Of a stretch of DNA of 64,000 nucleotides, positions 33,590-46,620 are shown one piece after another (position 1 is the stretch's first letter; every line of letters begins with the position of its first letter). The notes beneath the pieces were generated by a model. It ran no database searches, was not told where the DNA came from, and was given only the letters and a program-made list of their open reading frames with translations. A program made the position numbers and the translations under genes. The stretch comes from Oopsacas minuta (taxonomy: Eukaryota > Porifera > Hexactinellida > Lyssacinosida > Leucopsacidae), in NCBI GenBank assembly GCA_024704765.1, contig JAKMXF010000295.1, positions 248,001 to 312,000 of the forward strand, written 5' to 3'.

Positions 33590-34434
33590 TGTCCTGACCT
33601 CATGATTCTGGCCAAATGCAAACTCATCGTGGACTGATTATGTCATCATGGCTGTACCAATCTCAGAATTTCAGAAATTTAGATACTTTTGAGAATTTCA
33701 TTATACACGTGGTTCGATGTGTCCTAAAAACAAACCAAAAGCCACGTATTAGTTCCAGTCCACTGCTAAAGCTTATTCATTGCACTTTGGATTGACCATG
33801 TATGATGGAAGTTTTATTTTACCCACGGAATCACATCTAGGTTCCCAGTGCTTTGTATATCTGGTCCCGTAGCCACCATAAGGATCAATGAATCTAGCTA
33901 TTTGATACTTCAACTAATCTGAGGTACAAAGTTGTCTCGTTTTGTGCCTCAGATCAGTTTTAGTATTCAGTTTTTCAATACCACAATGATTTTATGTTAC
34001 CTACGATTATCTTCTGAAGTATAAACTTATCCACCTTGTTCTTGCACATGACATGCCCTTGTAGCACGAGTCTACAAGGAAGAATGCCCGGGGGCATGGC
34101 CGGGGGTTTGGGGTCCCCCAAATTTATACCATAATTATTGTAATGACTACTGCCCTTTGTTGTGGACATAGGGACACTTTATTCCTGCATTTGTGAATTT
34201 CGAGTATGAAATTCCTTACCATTCAATGTAGATAGCGTATTGATATTCTTATGTAATTTTTAAGTGTATTCCTTATTTCGGATGGAGAGAAAACGAGAGA
34301 GTGATAATTTGATAACCACTTTTTCATATGACAAAAGAATTTTGTTGATGAGAGTTACAGTGATATTACAGGTTCTATTATAAAACTAGTACGGAAGGAT
34401 GTGATCTTTTTTTAGTTCAAATTGGAGTGGAAGT
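33590..34434. other. No gene seen
   Basis: Non-coding sequence. A G/C-rich patch near 34075-34130 (runs of G and C in otherwise AT-rich DNA) may be the end of a repeat. Confidence 0.35.
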
Positions 34435-34960
34435 GTGCCTCACTGCCGACCGCGAGTGATTTGTCTAGTAAAGGACTCTATTCAGGACTCTACTTGGTTG
34501 CAGTACAGTGTGGAGAGGGATGTACTGTTCTGTAAGCCTTTTCGCTACTTTGACAGTACTACAAACTCTGGATATCGCGATGGTGTCTTTACACTTGCTG
34601 GATTCTCGAATTGGAAGAAAATGAGTAAAAAATGGTGAAATATCAAGGATCAAATGTTCATGCAGTCATTGTGGTGAAATCAATGTCATATACCACCACT
34701 AAATTGTTATATCTGGCACAATCTCTGAACAAATCACAAGTGACACTAACATTGAGCTACGAAAGCCAATTACAGGTGATCAAGGGCATTTCTATTTCGA
34801 CATTGATCTTTTTCTCTTTCAAGTACTGCAGGATCTTCCCCTGCGTGGACATTATGAAGGTCTTCCAGATTAGGATTCAAAGAGTAACCGTGGGAACTTC
34901 CTTGAACTCCATGACTTTATTTAAGTATTACCCCTCGTGAAGTATTATACGTTAACCGCG
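34435..34960 (+). pseudogene. hAT (ZMYM1/DUF4371-type) transposase fragment
   Basis: A TTF-type zinc finger is visible: WLQYSVERDVLFCKPFRYF, where the expected second Cys is Phe, then FTLAGFSNWKKMSKK and QGSNVHA. Downstream, in another frame, EQITSDTNIELRKP, then LQDLPLRGHYEGLP and SKSNRGNFLEFHDFI, which match the L-x-L-R-G and N-x-G-N-F blocks that open the DUF4371 hAT domain. Frame breaks at about 34638 and a stop near 34876. The catalytic domain is absent. No element ends were found. Confidence 0.78.
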
Positions 34961-36358
34961 TATTATGCAACTTAGCAAAATATAATCTTCCATTGTGAGA
35001 AAACATCTATTTGTGTACCGAAATTTTACATGAACCATGGTCTACTGAATATCAGTCTACAAATCTTCCCGAGAAGGCCAGTTTGTATTTGGTATTTTTA
35101 GGCAAAATATAGTTCATACATACATATTCTACATTTATTAAGCTATTCGGGTATTAGGAATCCATTGCGAACATTTTTAAGTTCACATATTCGTAGTTAA
35201 ATGGTTTAGGCGCCATTTAATGATGACGTTAGCGAAATTGGTATTTACACCATAGTACAAACTTACAATTAGAAGTTTGTTGTCCCTGCGGTATATATAT
35301 CTTAATATACTTGTAACATACAACTAGATCGCTATTTCATGATGAATTTCCACTCTTTAGTCCTTAAATCCATAGAGATTCCCATATTTCGTAAATTCTA
35401 CACTCTTCATAATATAAACTATATACACACTTCATGTTATCTTAGGAACTATTTAGTGTAATCTTTATTCTTGTAAATTCTCTTCTTTAATCTCTTCTCA
35501 TATAATCAAGAATATATAACGCACACTGTGTATAGCTGTTTATTGATGATGTTGGTAACTTTGCCCCTTTATTCAAACCATCAAGATATCAATTGGAAAC
35601 TAGATCGATATTGAGGGCTCTTTTGGATTCCTCACAGTCTGTACTTCATGAGTGCGCAGTTGGCAGCAAAAAATAAATCGAGCACACTTTAACACGTTTT
35701 AATTATGTGACCAGTGCAGGTAGAGAGATGCCATTTGGAGTATACCAATACTAACCTAGGGGTTTATTTTATATATATTATATATATCATCTAATAGTTT
35801 AGTTTTCTTGCCTACAATCACACTAGTCTAATAGAGATAGAGTTACCGCTAGTACTCTACCAGCACTTATTCTTTAATATATAATCTAGTATACGTTTAT
35901 CTAAAAGATCTAACTATATTTTGCTGTAATTCACTACTTAAATCTAATATCTATACTAAGCTATTTTTCTTTCTTTGAATGTCATTGTGCTGTATCAATT
36001 TCTTCAACAAAACTATCAGTCATCACGCTCTCCATTCTCTTTACTTTTGTAACTAGTTTAAAGAGCCTGAAATTAAACGCAAATACAACTTCTTGTTGGT
36101 AAATGGATACACATTGTGTCTGTCGTTGAATTCATAGCCTGAAAATTTGTTCCAACAACGATCTATATCTTTAATTAGGAAAATGTTGGTTTTGAGAAGT
36201 TGGGCTGTTAGAAACAGTTCTAGGTCAGTTCCTCACGATCCATCATACCTACTGATATGTAATCATCTATTGTAGTACAATATGCTCAGAAAGCAAATCA
36301 TAATGTGATGTGCAATAATTGGTACATTGGGTTCGATATTCATTTTTCATGTTTGTTA
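34961..36358. other. No gene seen
   Basis: AT-rich with a TATATA-rich patch near 35770-35790. No coding similarity recognised. Confidence 0.4.
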
Positions 36359-36366
36359 TTAGCAAC

Positions 36367-36850
36367 CAGGGTTGGGTTGAAGTACAATCATACTTAAGTA
36401 CTTTTTCGTTTAATCCACTGTACTTGTACTTGTACTTAAATACTGTCTAAGTGTACTTGAAATATAAATTAATTTACAAGTACTTTTTCAAGTACTTTTT
36501 AGAACTTTTATTATTAACTAGAATGATTGTTGGCTTTGTTTTCAATTGATTTATCAACAATATAGTTTCTATTATTGATCATTGCAGTTCAAGCTCACAA
36601 GAATATCCTTGACGTTTGGTATATTTATTAAGTAAAGCAGTACAAACTTTGCTAAAAGTAACAGCAATATTAATTCCCATTAAATTTCAAAAGTACTTAA
36701 AATTTTACTTAAGTACTTTCCGAAAGTACTTGTAGTTGTCCTTAAGTACTTTCTTTTCAATTGTAATTGTACTTATACTTATACTTGAAAACTTTTGGAG
36801 TACTGATACATATACTTAAGTACTTTCAAAAGTACTTGAACCCAACCTTG
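36367..36850. mobile_element. hAT-type MITE rich in AAGTACTT
   Basis: 484 bp with ends CAGGGTTGGGTTGAAGTAC and, from the right, CAAGGTTGGGTTCAAGTAC, flanked by a perfect 8-bp duplication TTAGCAAC (36359-36366, 36851-36858). The interior contains many copies of the palindromic AAGTACTT and of TTGTACTTG variants, spread in both halves. No coding capacity. Confidence 0.93.
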
Positions 36851-36858
36851 TTAGCAAC

Positions 36859-39800
36859 TCTCTAACTTATTATGGTAATGGTCTGAACCCGTAATAATGT
36901 ATGATAGTGACTAAAGAGACAATTTTCATCAGGGGAAATTGTTTTTTTCCTTTGATGGAGCTAACTTACGAATTTGTAAAGTTTTATCAAAAGCTTCATA
37001 TTTATAAATTACTCCACTTACATTTGTAAACATGAATTCTTACATTTTTCATGTTGCCAATCAGAATCAACAGGAGGAAATTTCCATGATAATAAATACA
37101 ACATCTTCTGATGATTGATCCCAAATACAGTCCTCACTATGTACAGGGCGTTAAGAAATTGATGTCCTCTTTTATGTAAACGTATAAAACTGTTGCACAT
37201 TATCAGATCTCCTTGTTTTGTTTTCATAAAGGATTCAAATATATCATCGATAATTTCAATAATAATAATCCACCTAAATTGCGAATTTCATAGTTTTTCA
37301 GAAGGTGATCCTTTTCCTTTAGAGTTTTGGTATTTATTTTGGCGATTTTTATTGTCGATTCGCCTCAGAACGATAAGTCTCCATTTTGCATAATAAACGG
37401 ATTTCCCAGTCTTTTAATACAAGAAAGTTACATATCCATGCATCTCTCACTTAGGTACCAACATACCCATTTTGCGTCTTTATAAATATCTGCATTTAAG
37501 TTGTGAACTGGGACAAACTTTCCAAGGAGAATGTTTCAACATGTTTTGTGAAAACAATTTGGTTGTTCTACTATAATCCTAGTATTGTTAAAACGAACCA
37601 ATTCCTATCTATAAAACGTACCAAATCTACATTAAAAATAATTCATGATTAAAGTATATTTTGATAAGGATTACAATATCAATTGGCATTGTTTTCGCAA
37701 GATGAATTGACAATAAAATCTAGCAAGAAATCTATTTCTTAACACCCAGTACATCATGTATAATAGTCTCTGATTTCTTTTTCTTTTCAACTTTCCCCCC
37801 CTATTACTTTCTTCTTTTCCTTAAATTAAGCACCCTTTTCATTTTTCTCGCTCTTGTTTCATCATAATTAGTCTTAGGCAATTGACATTTGTTGAATAAC
37901 TCCACCTTTTTTATCGTCTTTCCCAAATTTCTTCTATTAGTGTGTTATCACTTTCTCTATGCATTTTGGTTCTCTTTAGCACTTTAGTGCTAACAAATGT
38001 GAAGACAAAATCAAATGCTATAATTCGACCTTAAATTCCTTCATATATTCTCCTTAAAAAGTCACCAGGTTTCACTTTCGTTTCTTTTTTAAATTTGTCG
38101 TATTTTTCACATTTTCATCCAATTTTCTACATTTCGGATTTGTAAAGATTACTTCTGACTTTCCCGGAAATGGAATCAGGCACAGGATGACTCACTGTCA
38201 AAACATATTACAAGATTTTTTGTGAAATTTATCAATTTTCCATGTTGAAGTTTTCTGATGAGAAGTATTTGCTCTTCCTTATGCATATGAATCACAATAG
38301 TATATCTTGATACAGTCTGTATATATCCACTAAGAACAGCTTAAATATTACTATTATATGATTTTTGAGTGATTATGATATCTTGCCACATATCGTCACA
38401 ATGTCTAAAAAGATTATTCCATTCGGCATTCGATTGGTTTACATTAATTTGTGGACATATAATGCTCCATTCTCGTTTACTCAGGGAAAATTTGAAATAT
38501 TTCGGATACCCACAATTGCTTGGTTCTTTTTCTGCGGTTTTATTTGTCATCAAACTGTCTAATGATGAAGAATCTTCAATTTCTTCTTACATGTGAGTGA
38601 TAGGAGTATCTAGGATATAATCAAATGAATTTGTAGTAATAGTAACACTCGAACTTTCCACCTTTTTAGATTGACACTTTTACACTGTTGCAAAAGAGAA
38701 TTGCCAGCTCGGGTTAGAAAAAAAGCAAGTTAAAATTGTTGGAAATTAATACTAATTGGTAATTTCATGCTGGGTATATGAGGTTCATCAGACATTGTTA
38801 ATATTATGAATTTGTGATGAATTCTAGTTTGTTTCTTGCGCCATACATTCATTAGTTTTGCACGTTGACAAGCACCATTTCTACCAAATATATTATAGAT
38901 AATTTATCCCAAAATGAATTCGAGTAACGCTAATTCTGGTTCTCATTTATGCTTCTTTCAATATCACACCATTTGAGCTCCAATGCACCTAATTCATTCA
39001 CAATTTGAGATATTATACCATTTCGTGAATTTCCATCAACTAGATATAGGCAAGGATAAAATTCATATCGAGAATACACAATCCAACCTTCAGAATTACT
39101 TACCTAGAGTAATTCGTTAGTGGGTTCTTCAATAACGCCACATTATATTGGAAATGAAGTCATATATTGATTCAATAAGTTGTTTTTTCTTAAGAGAAGT
39201 ACTGACTAATAGCGGAGATAGTTGATAGATCGAAAATTGCCAGAGCAAGGGGTACAGAATGCGTATTATTTCCTGGATGCAAAACTTGGTGTGATATCTT
39301 AGGTGCTTTTTTTTACATGACATTCTATAGTTAAATCAATTTCATGAACGGGATGAAAAATGGACCATCGGATTGTTCCATGAGTGTTAATTCTAAGGTA
39401 GATGAAATTATTTATTTTGCTAAGAGGTTGTTGGTAATATATTTTATTACGTGTACACTATCGAAGATGAGGTACGTATATTTCTCTGGGTTTAATGGGT
39501 TGGTCATAGCGTTTTGAAGTATTTTGCATGGATACAGGACTTTGAGATATTTGTGTGCACTAACTTGTTGGATGAAGATCACAAACCATTGTTCTGATTG
39601 TCAATTTTGCTTTTTTGATTATAGATATACAGCTTAGTATACCATCCTGAATTATGTGGTGGTTACTCTTAGAGAGGCATCGCTTTGAGAATGTAAGGTA
39701 CAGATTTCTTTAAAGACACAACCATGAAACACTGTATACTTTTGTACATTTGAAGTTCAGAATTGCACCCAATTAACTTTGCCATTGTATTGTACTTCTT

Positions 39801-40199
39801 GTTGTATGCACATTTCATCTAACAACAGTACCACATCATTACTGAATGACAAGTTATCCCTCTATGAACATACACCTTTACTTGTATCAATACCTTGCGA
39901 CTTTAATTTACGTAATGGAGAATAACTAGGAAGGGGAAGAAAAATTTTAAGTATTTAAATGCTGAGTTAGACGTATTCCGCATGATAAGGGCAAATCTTA
40001 ACACATTAGCAGAATATGGAGGCCTTCATTTTTGGATTGTAATATTGTAATTTTTGAGTCCTTTTATAAAGTCTGTTTCACAAGTCCCTTCAGTATTCTT
40101 ACATGACACGAGAAGGTTCGTAAGCATATCTAGTGATGCCAGCCTTGATACTTCAGCTCGATCGATATAGCTTGGAGGAGGAATAGGAGGCCTTCATAG
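36859..40199. other. Long stretch without a recognised gene
   Basis: 3.3 kb of AT-rich DNA. Short frames at 37018-37227, 38341-38553 and 39129-39323 (minus strand) have no motif I know. A lysine-rich minus-strand reading near 37770-38100 could be low-complexity coding debris, but stops interrupt it. Confidence 0.4.
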
Positions 40200-40629
40200 C
40201 TGCCGCCGTATTCACTAAGCATACTGAGTACTTAAGTACTAAGTATGTACTTAAGTCGTATTCACTAAGAGTTAAGTACGTACTTAAGTATCACTTATAT
40301 TCATGAATTTGTGAGTTTCTGATGGATTGCTTTGCAGAATTACTTTCAATCATCCAGGAATATATTTTAAAAACTTTTCATGTTTTATGCATAATCTCAC
40401 AATAATATTGTGGTTTACGTTCATGAAATATTCCACAAATAATATTGCAAGGAATGCCCCGAATGCTTATGATATAACATATGTGTTACTAAGGAATGCA
40501 TTACTTTGTACGTAATGTTAAATAATATCATTCTGAATTCTACATTCCAAGTTACTAATGAATGTTTTGCTAAATACAATTTATGATCAAATATAATATA
40601 TGAATCTTCAAGTATTGTAATATAAACAA

Positions 40630-41675
40630 ATGGCACAGATGATTCCACGATTTCTCGCAGAAGAAGAAACCTCTTCCTCAATGGTACGTCAACGAGTTTT
40701 CCGGGATCTCAATGATCCCCTAGATTGCTATGATGATGTGAAACTTGTTCGACGTTTCCGTTTCTCTGGAGCTTCAATATCTAAAATTACAGAGTTGATA
40801 GCTAACTATTTGAATTTCACCGAGCGTTCTTGTGCTGCTTCCCCTCACTTGCAAGTTTGTGTGGCACTTCAATTTTTCGCTTCTGGAACGTTCCAGATAA
40901 TTTATGGAGATGGAATAAACGTAAGCCAGGCTTCTGCCTCTCGTTATATCCGAGATGTTTCTCTGGGTTTGCAAGCTATCTACCATCAGTTTGTTAGTTT
41001 GCCTGCTGGTCTCAAGAGGGTAGAAGTCAAAACAAGTTTTATGAGATTGCTCACTTTCCAGGCGTAGAAGCATTAGTTGACGGAACACACACACGAATCC
41101 AAAGACCCTCGGAAAATGAAGCAGATTATATAAATCGGCATTTTTACCACTCAATTAATGTCCAAGCTATTTGCCGACCAGATGGAATGTTTAGTGATGC
41201 ATTAGCACGTTTTCCTGGATCTGTTCACGATTCACGAATTTGGAAGATTTCAGGGGTTGGGATGCATGTTGAAAATACCTTTTCAATAGGGGAGCATATA
41301 TTAAGAGATAGCGGTTACATGATGAGGCCATATTTACTCACTCCTTATCGCCAACCAATATCTACTCCCCGATTTAACTACAACTATGCGCATAAGAGGA
41401 CAAGGGTTATTGTTGAACAGACATTTGGGCGATGGAAACGAAGATTTCACTGTCTTCATGGAGAGCTCAGGATGAGTCCAGATAAAGTTTGTTCCATCAT
41501 AGTTGCTTGTGCAGTATTGCATAACATAGCAATACAGTGGAAACAACCTCTCTTAGAGGATGAAGTCTCCGATGATTCCTATCCGGATGATGTTCTTGAC
41601 TTTGAAGAAACTGATGACCATTTAGCATCAAAGCATTACAGGGATCAATTTTCTATTCATAATTTCAGCAACTAA
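40630..41675 (+). pseudogene. Harbinger transposase (DDE_Tnp_4), single frameshift
   Basis: Starts MAQMIPRFLAEEETSS. The first ~130 codons give the helical N-terminal part (FRDLNDPLDCYDDVKLV, LQVCVALQFFASGTFQ, ASRYIRDVS). A shift of one base at about 41025 ends this frame (stop at 41065); the next frame continues without loss as FYEIAHFPGVEALVDGTHTR with the first catalytic Asp, then ARFPGSVHDSRIWKIS with the second Asp and VEQTFGRWKRRFHCL with the catalytic Glu, ending at 41675. All catalytic residues and the usual length (about 345 codons) are present. The single break could be a real recent mutation or an assembly error; there are no splice signals that would bridge it. Confidence 0.9.
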
Positions 41676-41903
41676 ATTCACATAGTATATATGTTGTGAT
41701 GTAGATATGTAACATTTTGCACAGTTAGTGATTATAAGGTAACATGGGATTTGTAGTTTTGAAACATCTAAGCAGGATGTTGGTCTTTGTAGTTGGGATA
41801 TTTATTTGTGAAATGTATCAAGTATCGCACTTGAATTGGGGCTAGTTGTTGCATTATGAAAACTATAAATTGGTGGAGGTTATTGATATTCCAAAGCAAG
41901 AAT

Positions 41904-42632
41904 ATGGCCAAAGGTCGCAAAGTAAATTGGACAAAGGAGGAGAAGTATACACTCATTGAGGCAATCCAGGATACTGGAGATATATTGAGAGGTACTGCTG
42001 GTCAGTGCGCGGAGATAAACAAAAAAAAGACGAGGCTTTGGAACCATGTTAAGAGGAAAATCTATTCCATCCATGGCAACAACCGAGATGTAAAAGATGT
42101 AAAAAAGAAGTGGAACAATCTAAAAGGTTCCGCAAAAGCCCGTGTGGATTCCAGTCGAAGGGAAGCGAGGAGGATAGGAAGAGGGCCAAATGAAGCTGGT
42201 GAAGTGGAGGATGAAGACATCCGGATCCTTAGCTCCGATAGGGAATTATCTACATCTGTGACGGAGAGAGTATCACAGATGTTCTCAAGTACGCCAGCGT
42301 TCACTGGAATATGTAGTAGTGTTGATATGTTTCAAGCCCCAACAGCATTGCCTTCACATACCGAGATTAGCGAAAGCAGTGAAGTAACGCCAGTGTTTGA
42401 GGCACCAGCAGAAGTTACTGTAGTTAACAGTCTTCCAGAGGGAAGGCGTAGGCGTAAGAGGAGCATCGAACAGTCAACATCGGTCTCTGATTTACTTCTT
42501 CTGCAACGAGAAGTGCTCCTTAAACAGATGGAAGTATTCTCGGCTCAACTACAGCTGATTGAAGAGCAGAAGGAGTATTACCGTCATAAAAAGCAGAGAG
42601 TTTTAGAAAAAGATCAACAGCAGCAGCTTTAG
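41904..42632 (+). CDS. Harbinger Myb/SANT-like partner protein
   Basis: 242-codon intact frame. I take the start at MAKGRKVNWTKEEKYT rather than 16 codons earlier, because family members begin just before the Myb-like domain. Residues ~5-85 form the trihelix (W-T-x-E-E at the start, LWNHVKRKI, VKKKWNNLKGSAK). An acidic, serine-rich middle is followed by GRRRRKRS, a likely nuclear signal, and a C-terminal coiled-coil-like LLLLQREVLLKQMEVFSAQL helix ending in polyglutamine. In Harbinger elements this protein brings the transposase to the nucleus and to the DNA ends. It lies 228 bp after the transposase, same strand. Confidence 0.9.
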   Translation: MAKGRKVNWTKEEKYTLIEAIQDTGDILRGTAGQCAEINKKKTRLWNHVKRKIYSIHGNNRDVKDVKKKWNNLKGSAKARVDSSRREARRIGRGPNEAGEVEDEDIRILSSDRELSTSVTERVSQMFSSTPAFTGICSSVDMFQAPTALPSHTEISESSEVTPVFEAPAEVTVVNSLPEGRRRRKRSIEQSTSVSDLLLLQREVLLKQMEVFSAQLQLIEEQKEYYRHKKQRVLEKDQQQQL

Positions 42633-42868
42633 ATATACGATTTAGTCATATTGTAACATCATAGAAAACAAAAATTTATAGTGAAAGTATGAATTAATCA
42701 AGGAAAACGAATGAATGAAGTAATTACATCAATGTTATCGATAAATATAATATTTTGGGAAACTTAAAATAGAGCTTGAATAACTTAAGCAACTTCGGTA
42801 GGTTACTTAACTTTTGTACTTAAGTACACACTTAAGTATAAGCTTAATCATAGTGAATACAGCCCCTG

Positions 42869-43565
42869 AGGTTGATGTCCAGATTGCTATCAATGTGTAA
42901 GCATTCCTTGACTGTTGCAACCCCAGAAGATATCATAACTAGGCAGTTGTACACTACTGTTATCAGAAATATATACTTAAAAATTGTTGTATTCCTGAGA
43001 ACTTTTGATGTATCTCACACCTTCAAAAGAGCCGATTTCAAATTTAGATTTAAAGGAATTAATTATCTGGTTGAAATATTCGTATTTTGGGAGCTTTTCT
43101 AAGTTCACTTGGGGCTGGAGATAAACTTGACGGCATGAAGCTAGGGTCGATAGTTGAGATTGGCTTCATGGAATAATTAAGTGTCAATTTCGTTTCATGC
43201 TTAATAATGAAAATCTCTTCGAAGTGATCGATACAGATTACGGAATATTTTTAATGATCTCGAAATTAATTCGATTTACGAACTCCAACCAAGTTTTGGA
43301 CAAGGCTGGATCACCGGCAACTTGAACACAGTTTTCTTTCGGCCTTCATTGAAGTTAGTGTAACAATTTGTTACTGAACACTTATTTGGCATCGTAGTAG
43401 CTTATAGACAGTATTTGCTAAAAATTTAATTGTGTCCTGATGTAAATGATTATGTAATCTATCCAGCATGGTAATATTGATGAAAATGCTATAAATGGAT
43501 AACTAGAAAGCTTCGCTTGCTAGATCGATCCGCGACAGTTTAGTGCTTAAGGTTAACTTAAATAT
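42869..43565. other. No gene seen
   Basis: Non-coding DNA after the Harbinger element; the short frame at 42872-43102 matches nothing known. Confidence 0.35.
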
Positions 43566-43775
43566 TCAACAGCTTTGAGGAGTACCTGTGATTCAAATTT
43601 CAAACTTGTATCATGTATATTAGCGGACAGTTGGCAATAATATGATTTTTAATTCCAAATAGGTGACAAATACGTCATAATTTCGTCATTGGTGTGAATT
43701 TTCGTCCAAGACTCAAACTTGTCCGAACCAGGCCAAAATACACCTGTATGCCAAAAATTAGACATTGGGTCTTCC
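43566..43775 (-). repeat. Dispersed repeat, copy 2
   Basis: Reverse-complement counterpart of 33396-33585, diverged but colinear over about 190 bp. Confidence 0.72.
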
Positions 43776-45016
43776 AGTTTCAATCTCTAAACTGACTTGC
43801 AAATATTTGTATAGTCGGAGATAAAGTCGATTTTGCAAAATTCATTACGTATATATCTTTAATATGTGCCACTTGTGGCACAAAATGAAAATACTAATAA
43901 GTCAATAAGACTTGCTGTAAACCTTTCGAAAAATTCATTGTTGTGGGGTAACACAGACCCGCAGTTTTCAAATATGCTATCAGAATTGTTTATCTCATAT
44001 GAGTTTTGTGCAATTAGATTTGAATATGTAGTAATATCTCATTATATTTAAAGAACAAAGTGTGGCTATAAATTATCTAATTATAAATTATCAGTGATTT
44101 AGACAGGATATTGTTAAGCAACACGGTCATATAGTTCGTTCAGTTATTATATTCGCCTTATAGCCTGGATATATATTTGTATATTTAGTTGTATTGAAAA
44201 TAATTATGCTCGGATAGTGTATACGGTATATACTATACATACAGATATATTATTTTCGTTTTAATAGTATAGATAGTCAAGCTGAAGTTGACTCATCTAA
44301 TATTTCAAGCGCCAGGTTTCCATATTGCCTTTGTAAAATAGATAGTCTACAAGATTTTTATGTTAACTTTGGAATCCGCTTGAATATCTTACACTGTTCA
44401 GATTTGCGCATAGTTCGATCGTCCTCAAAATCGTATGATAAATATGAATTATGAAAGAATATTGGTGAATAGATATTTTAACATTCGGTATTGAACAGTG
44501 GAGGATCCAGAAGGGGATGTGGGATGAATACCTACACCAAGAACCCTATACATGATATGGAAAAAGGGCATAATCTTTGGGCGGCAGGGTGACATGCGTC
44601 CCCAGAATTTGTACCTAGGAAGAATGTATACCCAGAATTTGTGCCCGAATCACTCAAATCATTCGTTAATCCAAGGATAAATAAATTGATGATGAGTAAT
44701 AAAACAATTTATTGCTAAGTAAATATTCTCACTTGATTTCACCCAATCCATACTCATCATACAATTTTTACGTAATCATGGCGATATAAACTGAAAAAGT
44801 TCAAATTTCTGATAATTTCAGAAATATTTTTCATCTTCGAGGCACAAAGTGCAGAGATGAATATCCAAAGCTGCGTAGCAGTTCTATCGTCACCACAGGA
44901 GATTGTATATCTATTTTGGGTTGGACCATTTTATCAAGGATATTAATTTAATAAATTTCAACAATATGAAATTAAAGGTATGGCAATGAGTGTGCAAAAT
45001 CTCACGTCACCTAGAA
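43776..45016. other. No gene seen
   Basis: AT-rich. A CAGTGGAGGATCCAGAAGG motif at about 44499 resembles the start of some hAT elements, but no partner end was found. Confidence 0.4.
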
Positions 45017-45024
45017 ACCCTAGG

Positions 45025-45094
45025 TCTGTGGTGCCCAACATTGGGTCCACAGGATATGTTAAAGTTGGTATAGTGAAAAAGGTGGGGAACCGCT
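45025..45094. mobile_element. Tiny hAT-type MITE
   Basis: 70 bp with ends TCTGTGGTGCCCAACATT and, from the right, AGCGGTTCCCCACCTTTTT, and a perfect 8-bp duplication ACCCTAGG at 45017-45024 and 45095-45102. Confidence 0.8.
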
Positions 45095-45102
45095 ACCCTA
45101 GG

Positions 45103-46140
45103 CACTATGAGAAACCCGAGTACACGGCCGCACGTCTGCGTCAATTATGAAAAACATGAAAAAATTACTTTAAGCTTATCTTCCTTTGAATTACAATTTT
45201 TGAATTATAAGGCCCAACAGTTTGCTAATCATCACTAAAAATTAGGATATATGTTTGTGACTTACTACTTGACTTACTACATATCACTTTGCCACTACTC
45301 TCCATCCTCGATTTGTTTTTATGTTTTTCAGTGTGTCTTATTTTTGTTAGCTTGTAATGTCATTTCCTCAAACATACCCTCTAATTCCTCTACAGAATCA
45401 TTTGATTTTCTTACCTAATACGAGTATTGCTTCTGTAGTGAGTGTCATGGTCTAAAGTTGCATTGTACCCTATCACAAATTGCATGGTTAGAATAAATTG
45501 AAGAGTTCCAAAAGTATGCTGGCCAACTGGCACTCTGACATGAATGGTCCTACTACAATATGTGGTAACTGGAAGCTGTCTCTCACTGTTAGTGTCATAT
45601 TAAGCTGGCTCGCTGTAAAAAACGCAGTTCGCCATGAGAAGAATAGATCACTTTTGTACAGTGCTCAGGTGGCCAAAAGTAGATCACACTGAATCAAAAT
45701 ACTAGTATTGTGATTCAAGTGGGAAATTGAGAATGGGGAAGAAGAGTAACAGAAATGGTGCAGGGAGACCCCAACTTTTCCTGTTCACACCCCGTTTCGA
45801 CCAACAATTACTCGGGAAGGGTTAACCCATAGCCTTATAACTCAGGACGAAACTGCTGGGCAGATGGATCAATAGGTGCGGGCTGGGCTTAGTGCAAACC
45901 GAAGTCTAGGGGTCATCCCAAATATGCAGCCTTTCAGGTTACAGATCACCAGGGACAATTACTTTAAAACCTGTTAATTTCAGCCAAAGGCGGACAAAGC
46001 CAGCAGTTACTACAGTCTTCATTCGACAACTACAGCTTGTTACCACGACGCCTAACTCCTCCATGTACCAACAGTGATTAATCAATACATTTAGGTCGTA
46101 ACGACATTCTTAAAGAATTAATAAAATGTGGCAGGAAAAT
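45103..46140. other. No gene seen
   Basis: No recognised coding or repeat content. Confidence 0.35.
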
Positions 46141-46148
46141 AGTCTAAT

Positions 46149-46326
46149 ACAAGGTTGAAACCGTTCGAACCGAATATCAGTATTCATGAATAGTAGACTA
46201 AACCAATACTGATATTATTCGGTTAAACCAACCGAATATACTGATAATATTCGGTTTGGGCCAACGGAATACCGAATACTGATATTAAGTTGGTAACCGA
46301 ATATTGAACTGTCCGGTTGCAACCTT
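46149..46326. mobile_element. hAT-like MITE with CCGAATA repeats
   Basis: About 178 bp, inverted ends AAGGTTGAAACCG and AAGGTTGCAACCG, flanked by AGTCTAAT and AGTCTAAA (7 of 8 alike). Inside, ACCGAATA and AATACTGATATTA motifs recur in both orientations. Confidence 0.75.
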
Positions 46327-46620
46327 AGTCTAAAGGTTACTCTACACGTATTTCTTAAATTAGTACTCCATACACTGAGGAAATGTACCACTTCTTACAG
46401 AAAAGCAGATTGAAGCATGCCACAATGACTTCCCAGTTGTAAATCTAAAATCCATAAATCCATAGGGACAAAATATCGATAAATCCATATGGATATTTTC
46501 ATAAATCCTTACGGATAAAGCTTTGCTGCTTTGATTGAATGTCGTAATAATAGATTCATGGCTCGTCACCAGTTATGACTTCTGACCAGCGTCGCGAATC
46601 TTTTTTGGAATACTTTAGCA

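Larger units (their letters stand above)
40203..42865 (+). mobile_element. PIF/Harbinger element, two genes
   Basis: 2,663 bp. Ends are inverted: CCGCCGTATTCACTAAG on the left, GGGCTGTATTCACTATG read inward from the right, followed on both sides by clustered ACTTAAGTAC-type motifs. A 3-bp CTG is present on each side (40200-40202 and 42866-42868), consistent with the 3-bp duplication of this superfamily. It encodes a DDE transposase and a Myb/SANT-like protein on the same strand, the standard Harbinger pair. One frameshift aside, it looks complete. Confidence 0.93.

Noticed and set aside
36367-36850. Short repeats at regular-looking spacing, considered as a CRISPR-like array
   Set aside because: Repeats are 8-12 bp, overlapping and palindromic inside a hAT MITE with target duplication; the DNA is eukaryotic.
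37018-39323. Scattered short minus-strand frames, considered as exons of one host gene
   Set aside because: No consistent splice phases or recognisable domain; low-complexity lysine-rich text only.
44499-44520. CAGTGGAGGATCCAGAAGG as the end of a hAT element
   Set aside because: No inverted partner or 8-bp duplication found within several kb.
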